A DNA stretch of 26,879 bases from Dehalococcoidia bacterium. Its GTDB lineage: Bacteria; Chloroflexota; Dehalococcoidia; Dehalococcoidales; JAUXAE01. Below the pieces are notes generated by a model. The model was not told the origin of the DNA and did not search any database. It worked only from the letters and a program-made list of their open reading frames with translations. This document shows, one piece after another, positions 8,301 through 15,953 of the stretch. Position numbers and translations under genes: made by a program. Location of the stretch: assembly GCA_030665535.1 (NCBI GenBank), contig DAOUZU010000003.1, positions 1-26,879 on the forward strand. The letters run 5' to 3'. The first letter of the stretch is position 1; each line of letters opens with the position of its first letter.

Positions 8301-8591
8301 CTAGAAGTTGATGATTTCCGTCTGGCAGTCCAGCAGTTCGACATCAAAGCGGCCATTGCCGACGAAACCGGCCACTTTGCCCAGGACTTCGTCCGTAAAG
8401 CGCCTGTTGTTGGAGACCAGGCAGACGCCCAGCGTGGCCGCCTGCCAGAGGTCGTTATCGTCAACCTCAGCCACAGAGACATTGAACCTGTTCTTGAGCT
8501 GGCTGGCGATGGATTTGAGCACCTGCCTCTTGCCCTTTAGGGATGAATTCCGGGGCAGGCGAAGCCTGATTCTACAGACACCAATATTCAC
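8301..8591 (-). CDS. DUF503 (YlxP-like) small protein
   Basis: A 96-residue protein of the DUF503 family, which has a ferredoxin-like alpha/beta fold and no established biochemical role; in other bacteria the gene often sits beside infB-rbfA. Seen: the N-terminal RIRLRLPRNSSLKGKRQVLK, with the family's SLKxKRxVLKSI core, then NVSVAEVDDNDLWQAATLG (family form: FNVSVAEVxxxDxWQxAxLG). The start is GTG at 8591 with a weak AGG site. It is expressed from its own divergent promoter and is followed after 9 nt by mrfA. Being separated from infB-rbfA here and joined to a repair helicase is a rearrangement relative to the Firmicutes order. Confidence 0.87.
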   Translation of the reverse strand: MNIGVCRIRLRLPRNSSLKGKRQVLKSIASQLKNRFNVSVAEVDDNDLWQAATLGVCLVSNNRRFTDEVLGKVAGFVGNGRFDVELLDCQTEIINF

Positions 8592-8628
8592 GGCAAACCT
8601 ATGTTGGGAACAGACGGACTACAACTCC

Positions 8629-8657
8629 AATATACAGGAAATGACCCTGTTTATCAA
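8629..8657 (-). promoter_or_regulatory. Promoter of the DUF503-mrfA operon
   Basis: On the minus strand TTGATA (8657-8652), a 17-bp spacer and TATATT (8634-8629) differ from the sigma70 consensus by one base in each box. It is divergent from the rpsO promoter, with 26 bp between the two -35 boxes. The leader to the GTG at 8591 is about 30 nt. Confidence 0.7.
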
Positions 8658-8683
8658 ATACAATGGAACGTGAGGGTGCTTGT

Positions 8684-8712
8684 TTTACAGCCCCGGTAAC
8701 TTATGTTATAAT
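8684..8712 (+). promoter_or_regulatory. Promoter of the rpsO-pnp-dap operon
   Basis: TTTACA (8684-8689), a 17-bp spacer and a perfect TATAAT (8707-8712), with TG one base before the -10 (extended -10), make one of the strongest promoters in the window. The predicted start near 8719 lies inside an open frame that runs upstream of rpsO, which rules out any rpsO start before it. Confidence 0.8.
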
Positions 8713-8746
8713 TCCTTGTTTAATTGAGAGAGGTCTAAGGAAAAGT

Positions 8747-9010
8747 TTGGAAAAGCAGCAGAAGACGCAAATCATGAGCGAGTTCGCCCACCACGAGAAG
8801 GACACCGGTTCCACCGAGGTCCAGGTAGCCGTACTGACCACCCGTATACACCAGCTTACCGACCATATGGCAGATAACCGCCACGACTACCACACCAAAC
8901 GAGGCCTGCTGCGGCTTGTCGGCCGCCGCCGGCGCCTGTTGTCCTACCTTAGGAATGAGGACGCCGACCGCTATCAGAAGCTGATTGCCAAGCTCGGTCT
9001 GCGCAAGTAG
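8747..9010 (+). CDS. rpsO: 30S ribosomal protein S15
   Basis: Small-subunit protein that binds the three-way junction of the 16S central domain and nucleates platform assembly. Seen: 87 residues with the S15 four-helix pattern; HHEKDTGSTEVQVAVLTTRI corresponds to the conserved HxxDTGSxEVQVAxLTxRI, followed by RLVGRRRRLLSYLR and LIAKLGLRK at the end. The frame stays open upstream to 8663, but that part contains the promoter. The TTG at 8747, preceded by AAGG 7 nt upstream, gives the exact family length and is chosen. pnp follows after 40 nt, the common bacterial pairing. The leader is only about 28 nt, too short for an elaborate S15 autoregulatory pseudoknot upstream of the start. Confidence 0.95.
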   Translation: MEKQQKTQIMSEFAHHEKDTGSTEVQVAVLTTRIHQLTDHMADNRHDYHTKRGLLRLVGRRRRLLSYLRNEDADRYQKLIAKLGLRK

Positions 9011-9050
9011 CTTTTCTTAGCTTCTCATCACAATTCTTAAGGAGAGACCA

Positions 9051-11240
9051 TTGACAACTTCCCATTCATTTGAAACAAGCATAGGCGGCAGAAATCTGGT
9101 CATCGAGACCGGTAAGCTGGCCGGCCAGGCCAGCGGCGCCGTGACCGTCCGCTATGGCGATACTTTTATCCTGGTCACCGCCACCATCGGACGGGAGCGG
9201 GAGGGCGTTGACTTCCTGCCGCTGACCATCGACTACGAGGAGAGACACTACGCCGCCGGCAAGATTCCGGGCGGCTTTCTGCGCCGGGAGGGCCGGCCCA
9301 CTGAATCGGCCACCCTTACCGCCCGCCTGACGGATCGTCCCATCAGGCCGCTGCTGCCCAAGAACTGGCGCCGCGACGTTCAGATTATTATTACCACCTT
9401 CTCCGTAGACCACGAAAACGACCCCGACGTCCTGGCCACTATTGGTGCCTCGGCGGCTCTTGCCATCTCGGAGATGCCATTCGACGGACCTATCAGCGCC
9501 GTCCATGTCGGCTATATTGATTCCGAGCTGGTGGTAAACCCCACCTTCCCCCAGATGGAAAAGAGCCAGTTGGACCTGGTTGTGACCAGCACCGGTGAGG
9601 CCGTCATAATGCTGGAGGCCGGCGCCAGTGAGGTGTCGGAGAATGTAGTGGCCCGGGCGGTAAAGTTCGGCCATGAGGCCAACCAGGCTGTTATCAAAAT
9701 CCAGGAAGAACTCAGAAATGTTATCGGCAAGCCCAAGCTGGAGGTGCCGTCCACCGAGGCCGACACGGATCTCGTCGCGGCTGTCTCGGCAGCGGCCGGC
9801 GATAAGCTGTCCGCCGCCCTTGGCCATACGGACAAGGCGCAACGCGCCGAAGCCATGTCCTCCCTTAAAAAGGAGCTGGTGGCCAGCTTGGCCGAATCTC
9901 ACGGTGAATCTGAAATCCTGGCCGTTTTCGACGGCCTTGTCAGGAAGGAGTTCCGCAGCGTCCTTTTAGAGAAGGGGCTGAGGCCGACGGGCCGTCGCCT
10001 TGATGAAATCCGGCCCATAGCCACCGAGGCGGGCGTGCTACCCCGCGTTCACGGCTCGGCCCTCTTCAGCCGGGGTGAAACGCAGGTATTGACGATAACC
10101 ACCCTGGGGCCGATGAACAGGAAACAGCCGCTGGACGGGCTGGGACTGGAAGACTCCAAGCGCTTCATCCACCACTACAATTTCCCCCCCTACTCCGTCG
10201 GCGAGGCTAAACGTGCCGGCTCCACCAGCCGTCGTGAGATCGGCCACGGCGCTCTGGCCGAAAGGGCCCTGCTGCCGATTCTGCCCAAGGACGAAGACTT
10301 CCCTTACACCATCCGCCTGGTATCGGAGGTTCTTAGCTCTAATGGCAGCACCTCTATGGCCAGCACCTGCGCCTCAAGCATGTCGTTAATGGACGCCGGT
10401 ATCCCCATTAGTCGTGCCGTGGCCGGCATATCCATCGGCCTGGTTACCGGCGAGAATAATAAATTCGTCACGCTGACGGATATTGAGGGCATGGAAGACA
10501 ACTACGGGGATATGGACTTCAAGGTGGCAGGTACGGATAAAGGCATCACCGCCATCCAATTGGATATGAAGGTGAAGGGCATCAGCCTGGAGATAGTAAA
10601 CAAGACGCTGGAGCAGGCGCTGGGGGCGCGCATGTTCATCCTGGGCGAGATGGGTAAGACTATCGGCGCCAGCCGGGCCGAAATGAGCCCCTATGCCCCA
10701 CGTATGCACAAGATAACCATAGATCCGGAGAAGATCGGCTCCCTTATCGGCCCCGGTGGCAAGACTATAAGGGCCATCCAGGAGGGAACCGACACCACCA
10801 TAGATGTCGATAACGAAGGCATCGTATTTGTGGGAGCTACCTCCCAGGAATCCGCCGATAAGGCCATCAAGATGATACAGGACCTGACCAAGGATGTGGC
10901 CATAGGCGATATCTACACCGGCAAGGTCGTACGCATTATGGGTTTCGGCGCCTTCGTGGAGCTGGTACCCGGTAAGGACGGCATGGTTCACATCAGTGAG
11001 CTGGCCAACCGCCGCGTGGACAAGGTGGATGATGTGGTCAAGATGGGCGACGAGGTCAAGGTAAAGGTAATAGATATAGATAGCCAGGGGCGGATAAACC
11101 TCTCCATACGCGCCCTCCTGGAAGGGGCCGCCGAGCAGGGCGGCCCGACACCGGACTACCCTTTCCGCAGCCAGCGCGACCAGCAGCCGCCCCGTTCCCA
11201 CCCGCCGGGTGGCGGTCAACGTCGGCCGTTTAACAGGTAA
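9051..11240 (+). CDS. pnp: Polyribonucleotide nucleotidyltransferase (PNPase)
   Basis: Phosphorolytic 3'-5' exoribonuclease that degrades mRNA and can add tails. Seen in 729 residues: two RNase PH domains (about 10-220 and 310-520) joined by a helical linker, the second with the catalytic NYGDMDFKVAGT segment. A KH domain follows with GSLIGPGGKTIRAIQ (near residue 563), then an S1 domain with GKVVRIMGFGAFVELVPGK (near residue 624). The tail is rich in Pro, Gln and Arg. Translation starts at a TTG with AAGGAGAG 6 nt upstream, a strong ribosome site. It lies between rpsO and dapB (6 nt gap), so RNA turnover is transcriptionally linked to lysine synthesis in this operon. Confidence 0.96.
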   Translation: MTTSHSFETSIGGRNLVIETGKLAGQASGAVTVRYGDTFILVTATIGREREGVDFLPLTIDYEERHYAAGKIPGGFLRREGRPTESATLTARLTDRPIRPLLPKNWRRDVQIIITTFSVDHENDPDVLATIGASAALAISEMPFDGPISAVHVGYIDSELVVNPTFPQMEKSQLDLVVTSTGEAVIMLEAGASEVSENVVARAVKFGHEANQAVIKIQEELRNVIGKPKLEVPSTEADTDLVAAVSAAAGDKLSAALGHTDKAQRAEAMSSLKKELVASLAESHGESEILAVFDGLVRKEFRSVLLEKGLRPTGRRLDEIRPIATEAGVLPRVHGSALFSRGETQVLTITTLGPMNRKQPLDGLGLEDSKRFIHHYNFPPYSVGEAKRAGSTSRREIGHGALAERALLPILPKDEDFPYTIRLVSEVLSSNGSTSMASTCASSMSLMDAGIPISRAVAGISIGLVTGENNKFVTLTDIEGMEDNYGDMDFKVAGTDKGITAIQLDMKVKGISLEIVNKTLEQALGARMFILGEMGKTIGASRAEMSPYAPRMHKITIDPEKIGSLIGPGGKTIRAIQEGTDTTIDVDNEGIVFVGATSQESADKAIKMIQDLTKDVAIGDIYTGKVVRIMGFGAFVELVPGKDGMVHISELANRRVDKVDDVVKMGDEVKVKVIDIDSQGRINLSIRALLEGAAEQGGPTPDYPFRSQRDQQPPRSHPPGGGQRRPFNR

Positions 11241-11246
11241 GGCACT

Positions 11247-12038
11247 ATGGAAGCAATAAGAGTGGTGATCCAGGGCGCCTCAGGCAATATGGGGCGGCAG
11301 GTCATCAGCGCCGTGTGCCGTGCGCCGGGAATGCAGGTGGTGGGGGCAATTGAGCTTAAGCCAGCCGGCAGCCAGCTAAAGCTACCCGAAGACAACGGCT
11401 CCGTTCCCATATCCGCCGACGCCGCATCCCTCCTGGAAAGCTGTCAGCCGGATGTGCTGGTAGATTTCAGCATCGCCTCGGCCACCATGCCGACAGTGCG
11501 TACAGCCATAGAGCACGGCGTTAGGCCAGTAATAGGCACCAGCGGCCTCTCCGCCGCAGACCTGGCCGAGATTGACCGCCTGGCCCTGGCCGATAACATA
11601 GGTGCCGTTATCGCCCCTAACTTCGCTTTGGGTGCCGTTTTGATGATTCACATGGCCGGGATAGCAGCCCGATATATGGATAACGCCGAGATAATAGAGC
11701 TCCATCACGATGGCAAGGTGGACGCCCCCTCCGGCACTGCCCTGGCCACGGCCGCGGCTATGGCCGCCGCCAGGGGTAAGCCTTTCCTGGCGCCGCCGCA
11801 GCAGGGTGACGCCACAAGCCGAGGTAAACAGGTTAGCGGCATCGCCGTCCACAGCGTCCGGCTGCCCGGCCTGCTGGCCCATCAAACGGTAATCCTGGGC
11901 GCCCTGGGGCAGTCCCTTACCATCAGGCACGACAGTATCAGCCGGGAGTGCTTCATGCCCGGCGTTATCCTGGCCGTCAGAGAAGTCATGCAGCGAAAAG
12001 GGCTCGCCTTCGGTCTGGACAGCCTACTCGGTCTCTAG
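11247..12038 (+). CDS. dapB: 4-hydroxy-tetrahydrodipicolinate reductase (DapB)
   Basis: NAD(P)H-dependent reduction of 4-hydroxy-tetrahydrodipicolinate to tetrahydrodipicolinate in the diaminopimelate/lysine pathway. Seen: 263 residues; the nucleotide-binding GASGNMGR (10-17); GTSG in the hinge (97-100); APNFALG; and the substrate signature ELHHDGKVDAPSGTA (151-165) with the paired His and the Lys expected at the active site. It has an ATG start with AGGTAAGG just upstream, overlapping the end of pnp, which suggests translational coupling. It is followed by asd after 9 nt. The three genes dapB, asd and dapA catalyse adjacent steps, in reverse gene order relative to the pathway. Confidence 0.95.
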   Translation: MEAIRVVIQGASGNMGRQVISAVCRAPGMQVVGAIELKPAGSQLKLPEDNGSVPISADAASLLESCQPDVLVDFSIASATMPTVRTAIEHGVRPVIGTSGLSAADLAEIDRLALADNIGAVIAPNFALGAVLMIHMAGIAARYMDNAEIIELHHDGKVDAPSGTALATAAAMAAARGKPFLAPPQQGDATSRGKQVSGIAVHSVRLPGLLAHQTVILGALGQSLTIRHDSISRECFMPGVILAVREVMQRKGLAFGLDSLLGL

Positions 12039-12047
12039 GAGCATATA

Positions 12048-13079
12048 ATGACGGATTACAGCGTGGCCATTGTCGGCGCTACCGGAATGGTGGGTCGTGA
12101 GTTTATCAAAATCCTGGAGCAGCGTAATTTCCCCGCAGAAGAGGTGCGCCTGCTGGCTTCGGACCGCTCCAGCGGTAAAAAGCTGTTCGTCAACCACGAT
12201 GAAATTGTCGTAGAGGAAACGACGGCCGAATCTCTAAAGGACATTGATATCGCCTTCTTCTCCGCCGGCGCCGAGGTCAGCCACCACTTCGCCCCTATCG
12301 CCGCCCAGGCGGGGGCGGTGGTCATCGACAACAGCTCGGCTTTCCGCATGGAGCCGGAAATACCCCTGGTGGTGCCGGAGGTTAACCCGGAGGACATCGG
12401 CAGGCATAAGGGGATAATCGCCAACCCCAACTGCTCCACCATCCAGATGGTAGTAGCCCTCTATCCGCTGCACAAGGTAAATCCCATCAAGCGTATCGTG
12501 GTATCCACCTACCAGGCGGTAACCGGTACCGGCGCCGCCGCTGTCGATGAGCTTACCGCCCAGACCAAGCAGGTGCTGGACGGCCAGACACCGGTGCCTC
12601 ATATCTACCCCCACCAGATAGCCTTCAACGTGCTGCCGGAGATAGATGTATTTATGGACAATGGCTACACCAAAGAAGAATGGAAGATGGTGGAAGAGTC
12701 ACGCAAGATTATGCACGCCGATGACCTGGCCATCTCGGCCACCTGTGTACGGGTGCCTGTTTTCACCGGGCACAGCGAAGCGGTCAACGTGGAGTTTACG
12801 GATATAATATCCACCGACGAAGTTGAGCGCATACTAAGCAAGGCGCCGGGGATAAGGGTACTGGACGACCCCACCATAAGCCTCTACCCGCAGCCCTGGT
12901 CTGCCGCCGGCAGCGACGAGGTGTTTGTCGGCCGCATCCGCCAGGACGCCTCCTCGCTCAGGGGGCTGGTGATGTGGATTGTGGCCGATAACCTGAGGAA
13001 AGGGGCCGCCTTAAACGCCGTCCAGATTGCCGAGGAGGGAATAAAGAGGGGCTGGATAAACGCCGGAGGTTTGAGATGA
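12048..13079 (+). CDS. asd: Aspartate-semialdehyde dehydrogenase
   Basis: Makes L-aspartate semialdehyde from aspartyl phosphate with NADPH, feeding lysine, threonine and methionine synthesis. Seen: 343 residues; the NADP-binding GATGMVGREF (10-19); FFSAGAEVS; the catalytic Cys129 in NPNCST (126-131); and the later GHSEAVNVEF segment carrying the family's conserved His. The length and the order of motifs match the bacterial peptidoglycan-type enzyme. A ribosome site AGGAG overlaps the dapB stop, and its own stop overlaps the dapA start as ATGA. No aspartokinase gene is in the window. Confidence 0.95.
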   Translation: MTDYSVAIVGATGMVGREFIKILEQRNFPAEEVRLLASDRSSGKKLFVNHDEIVVEETTAESLKDIDIAFFSAGAEVSHHFAPIAAQAGAVVIDNSSAFRMEPEIPLVVPEVNPEDIGRHKGIIANPNCSTIQMVVALYPLHKVNPIKRIVVSTYQAVTGTGAAAVDELTAQTKQVLDGQTPVPHIYPHQIAFNVLPEIDVFMDNGYTKEEWKMVEESRKIMHADDLAISATCVRVPVFTGHSEAVNVEFTDIISTDEVERILSKAPGIRVLDDPTISLYPQPWSAAGSDEVFVGRIRQDASSLRGLVMWIVADNLRKGAALNAVQIAEEGIKRGWINAGGLR

Positions 13080-13966
13080 AAGATCTTGGAAGGTTGATTA
13101 CCGCCATGGTAACCCCCTTTGCCGAAGACGGCTCCGTGGACTACGAACAGGCCCAGCGCTTGGCGCTGGCCTTGCTGGACTCCGGCAGCGACGGGGTTGT
13201 GATCGTCGGCACCACCGGCGAATCGCCCACCCTTGTCCGCGATGAGGAGCTCAAGCTCTTCGCCGCCGTTAAGTCCGCCGTCGGTAACCGCGGCTCGGTG
13301 ATAGCCGGCACCGGCTCCAACTCAACCGCCGAGGCCATATCAGCCACCAAACAGGCTGAGAAGACCGGTGTGGATGCCTGCCTGCTGGTGGTGCCCTACT
13401 ACAACAAGCCCAGCCAGGAAGGGCTTTACCAGCACTTTAAAGCCGTCGCCGGGGCCACCCGTCTGCCCTGCATCGTCTATAACGTGCCTTCGCGCACCGT
13501 TGTCAACCTCTCGGCGGAGACGACCATCCGCCTGAGCCGTGTGGACAACATCGTGGGCACCAAGGAAGCCAGCGCCAACCTGGCCGCTATTGCGCAGATA
13601 ATAAACGAGACCGGTGATGATTTCACCGTCTGGAGCGGCAACGACGCCGATACCCTGCCTATTATGGCCCTGGGCGGCTACGGCGTTATCTGCGTCGTCT
13701 CCCACCTGGTGGGCCGCCATATAAAGGATATGCTGGATTTCTTCGCCGCCGGCCAGACGAAAGACGCGGCCCGCATCCACCGCCACCTGATGCCCCTCTT
13801 TGACTCCTGTTTCGTGGTGTCCAACCCGGTGCCGCTTAAGTACCTGCTGAACCACATCGGCTTTGCCGTGGGCGAACCGCGCCCGCCACTGCTGCCGCCG
13901 GATGAGAAAACGACCGCCTTCCTGCAGGAAGCGCTGAAGGGCTACCGGATAGACCTGCCGCTATAG
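13076..13966 (+). CDS. dapA: 4-hydroxy-tetrahydrodipicolinate synthase (DapA)
   Basis: Class I aldolase that condenses pyruvate with aspartate semialdehyde, committing carbon to diaminopimelate and lysine. Seen: 296 residues, standard length; GTTGESPTL (45-53) with the two Thr of the proton relay; Tyr135 and Arg140 in YNVPSRTV; and the Schiff-base Lys163 in GTKEAS. It starts at an ATG overlapping the asd stop (ATGA), preceded by GGAGG. It ends 3 nt from the stop of purA on the other strand, so the operon has no terminator before the converging gene. Confidence 0.96.
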   Translation: MKDLGRLITAMVTPFAEDGSVDYEQAQRLALALLDSGSDGVVIVGTTGESPTLVRDEELKLFAAVKSAVGNRGSVIAGTGSNSTAEAISATKQAEKTGVDACLLVVPYYNKPSQEGLYQHFKAVAGATRLPCIVYNVPSRTVVNLSAETTIRLSRVDNIVGTKEASANLAAIAQIINETGDDFTVWSGNDADTLPIMALGGYGVICVVSHLVGRHIKDMLDFFAAGQTKDAARIHRHLMPLFDSCFVVSNPVPLKYLLNHIGFAVGEPRPPLLPPDEKTTAFLQEALKGYRIDLPL

Positions 13967-13969
13967 CCC

Positions 13970-15253
13970 CTACCAGACGGGCGTCTTGGTGATAGTCTGC
14001 TCCCTGGCCGGGCCGGCGCAGACGAGGTTAACCGGGCAGAGCATAAGCTCTTCCATCCGCTCCAGGTATTTCCTGGCCTTTAACGGTAGTTTTTCGTAAT
14101 CCCTTACGGCGCTGGTATCGGTCAGCCAGCCTTCCAGTTCCTCGTACACCGGCTGGCATCTTTCCAGGGCGGCGGCATCAGCCGGAAAATAGTCTATAAT
14201 CTTGCCGTCCAGCCGATAGGCGACGCAGACATTGAGACGGGGCATAACGTCCAGTATATCCAGACGGGTGATGGCCGTCCCGGTGAGGCCGTTCACCCGC
14301 CGGGTGAAGCGAGCGGCCACGGCATCAAACCAGCCGATGCGGCGCGGTCTGCCGGTGGTGGTGCCGAACTCACCGGCCCGGTTCCTTATGAAATCCCCCG
14401 TCTCGTCGTGGAGCTCGGTAGGCATAGGGCCGGCTCCGACACGGGTGCAGTAAGCCTTATAGACGCCCAGCACACAGTCAACATCAGTGGGGCCGATACC
14501 AGACCCCAGGCAGCCGTTGGCCGCCAACGGCGAAGACGAGGAACAGAAGGGGTAGGTGCCGAAGTCGGGGTCAAGCAGCGTCCCCTGCGCCCCCTCCAGG
14601 AGGATCACCTTGTCTTCCCTTGCGGCCATTTCCAGCATAGCCGTGGTCTCTTTTATATGCGGGGTAAGTAGCTCGGCGTAGCCCATATACTGCTCAAATA
14701 CCTCGTCAAATGAAAGTGGCTCGGCCTCGTAGACTTTGGTCAGAAGCCGATTTTTATACTCCAGGACAGATCCTAGCCTCTCCCTGAAGGCGTCTTTATC
14801 CATAAGCTCGCCAGCCCTTATTCCCAGCCTGGCCGCCTTATCGGCAAAGGCGGGGCCGATGCCGCGATGGGTGGTTCCCAATGCCTTGCCGCCACGGGCC
14901 TTTTCCTCCAGGTTGTCCTGCAGCCGGTGATAGGGCATCACCAGGTTAGCCCGGTCGCTTATGAAAAGATTGCCTGTACCTAGGCCGCGCTTCTCCAGCT
15001 GCGCCTTTTCCTTGAGGAAAACGGCCGGGTTGACGACGACGCCGTTGCCAATTACGCAGACCACGTGGGGATAGAAGATGCCGGCCGGAATAAGGTGCAG
15101 CTTGAACTCACCGTGAGGGTTTATGACGGTATGTCCGGCGTTATCGCCGCCGGAAAAGCGCACAACCAGCTGGGCGGCTTCGGCCAGCTGGTCGATTACC
15201 TTACCCTTGCCCTCATCTCCCCATTGGCCACCTACGGCAGCTATAACCGGCAT
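13970..15253 (-). CDS. purA: Adenylosuccinate synthetase
   Basis: GTP-dependent ligation of IMP and aspartate to adenylosuccinate, the first committed step to AMP. Seen: 427 residues; GGQWGDEGKGKVID (8-21) with the catalytic Asp13; GGDNAGHT with His41; GTTHRGIGPAFADKAAR; and GTTTGRPRRIGWFD plus TRLDILD in the GTP-binding half. The ATG at 15253 is preceded by GGAGG 6 nt upstream. It stands alone as a transcription unit downstream of the inositol-lipid genes on the same strand, separated by a terminator, and converges on dapA. Confidence 0.96.
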   Translation of the reverse strand: MPVIAAVGGQWGDEGKGKVIDQLAEAAQLVVRFSGGDNAGHTVINPHGEFKLHLIPAGIFYPHVVCVIGNGVVVNPAVFLKEKAQLEKRGLGTGNLFISDRANLVMPYHRLQDNLEEKARGGKALGTTHRGIGPAFADKAARLGIRAGELMDKDAFRERLGSVLEYKNRLLTKVYEAEPLSFDEVFEQYMGYAELLTPHIKETTAMLEMAAREDKVILLEGAQGTLLDPDFGTYPFCSSSSPLAANGCLGSGIGPTDVDCVLGVYKAYCTRVGAGPMPTELHDETGDFIRNRAGEFGTTTGRPRRIGWFDAVAARFTRRVNGLTGTAITRLDILDVMPRLNVCVAYRLDGKIIDYFPADAAALERCQPVYEELEGWLTDTSAVRDYEKLPLKARKYLERMEELMLCPVNLVCAGPAREQTITKTPVW

Positions 15254-15274
15254 TCGTAGCCTCCTGCGTGCTTA

Positions 15275-15302
15275 ATTCTACTATAATCGGCGCCAAAAAC
15301 AA
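15275..15302 (-). promoter_or_regulatory. Probable promoter of purA
   Basis: On the minus strand TTGTTT (15302-15297), a 16-bp spacer holding a GGCGCC palindrome, and TAGAAT (15280-15275). The -10 is good and the -35 is poor. The predicted start near 15268 gives a 15-nt leader with GGAGG. The -35 box lies inside the T-run of the preceding terminator. Confidence 0.42.
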
Positions 15303-15323
15303 ACTGCGCCGGGTATTCCCGGC
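15295..15323 (-). terminator. Intrinsic terminator of the inositol-lipid operon
   Basis: On the minus strand GCCGGG, loop AATA and CCCGGC form a perfect 6-bp GC stem, followed by GCAG, TTTG and TTTTT. The first stem base is shared with the stop codon of the CDP-alcohol phosphatidyltransferase. The 4-nt gap before the T-run makes it less than ideal. Confidence 0.65.
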
Positions 15324-15907
15324 TAGCCTTTCTTCAGCTGGAGCCAGGCGCCTATCAGCCTCTGGCCGGCGGTAATAAAGCTGAAAACAGCCACGATAAC
15401 CAGGGCTATTATCAGTTGGTCTATCAGAAGGCCCAGCGCCAGTGCGATAACCCGCTCCGGCCGTGTGAACAGGCCGCCTCGGCCGGCCAGCCCCAGGGCC
15501 TCCGTCCGGGCGCGGAGATAGCTTACCGTCATTGCCCCGGCAAGCGTAGCGCCGGCAAGGACGGCGGCCGCCACCATAGCCTCGGTGGCAAACAGAAAGA
15601 CAGCGGCCACCAGGATGGCCGCCTCGGATAGCCTGTCCAGTGTAGAGTCCAAGACGGCACCGAAGCGGCTGACCCGCCCCGTGTGGCGCGCCAGCGCCCC
15701 GTCCAGCATATCAAAGAGGCCGGCCGCCAGCACCAGCAGACCGGCAGCCAGAAGACTATCGTAAGCCACCAGTACCGCCGCCCCTACCGATACGGTAAAT
15801 CCGAACCAAGTAAGTGCGCTGGGTGTCAGCGGTGTCTTGGCCAGCAGGCCGACTACGGGCCGGGTAATATTTCGGCCAGCGGCATCACGAAGCTGCGCTA
15901 AATTCAA
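15323..15907 (-). CDS. CDP-alcohol phosphatidyltransferase, probable phosphatidylinositol-phosphate synthase
   Basis: Membrane enzyme that transfers a phosphatidyl group from CDP-diacylglycerol to an alcohol. Seen: 194 residues, several hydrophobic segments, and the complete CDP-OH-P signature: Asp66, Asp69-Gly70, Ala73-Arg74, Gly83, Asp87, Asp91. Downstream, SYLRARTEALGL and FTRPERV resemble the SYxKARAE and ERPER segments of actinobacterial phosphatidylinositol-phosphate synthases, and the operon supplies inositol phosphate (ino1) and a PimA-like enzyme. The proposed acceptor is therefore inositol 1-phosphate. This is an inference; phosphatidylglycerol-phosphate synthase is the alternative. 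It starts at a TTG, 46 nt after the glycosyltransferase stop, with a weak ribosome site. Confidence 0.82.
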   Translation of the reverse strand: MNLAQLRDAAGRNITRPVVGLLAKTPLTPSALTWFGFTVSVGAAVLVAYDSLLAAGLLVLAAGLFDMLDGALARHTGRVSRFGAVLDSTLDRLSEAAILVAAVFLFATEAMVAAAVLAGATLAGAMTVSYLRARTEALGLAGRGGLFTRPERVIALALGLLIDQLIIALVIVAVFSFITAGQRLIGAWLQLKKG

Positions 15908-15953
15908 TCAAACCGTCGCTTTGGGATATGATTCGGTCTTCCGGCGGGCCTGC

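Noticed and set aside
8663..8746. Extended N-terminus of rpsO from 8663
   Set aside because: The extra 28 codons contain the TTTACA/TATAAT promoter, and S15 would be too long.
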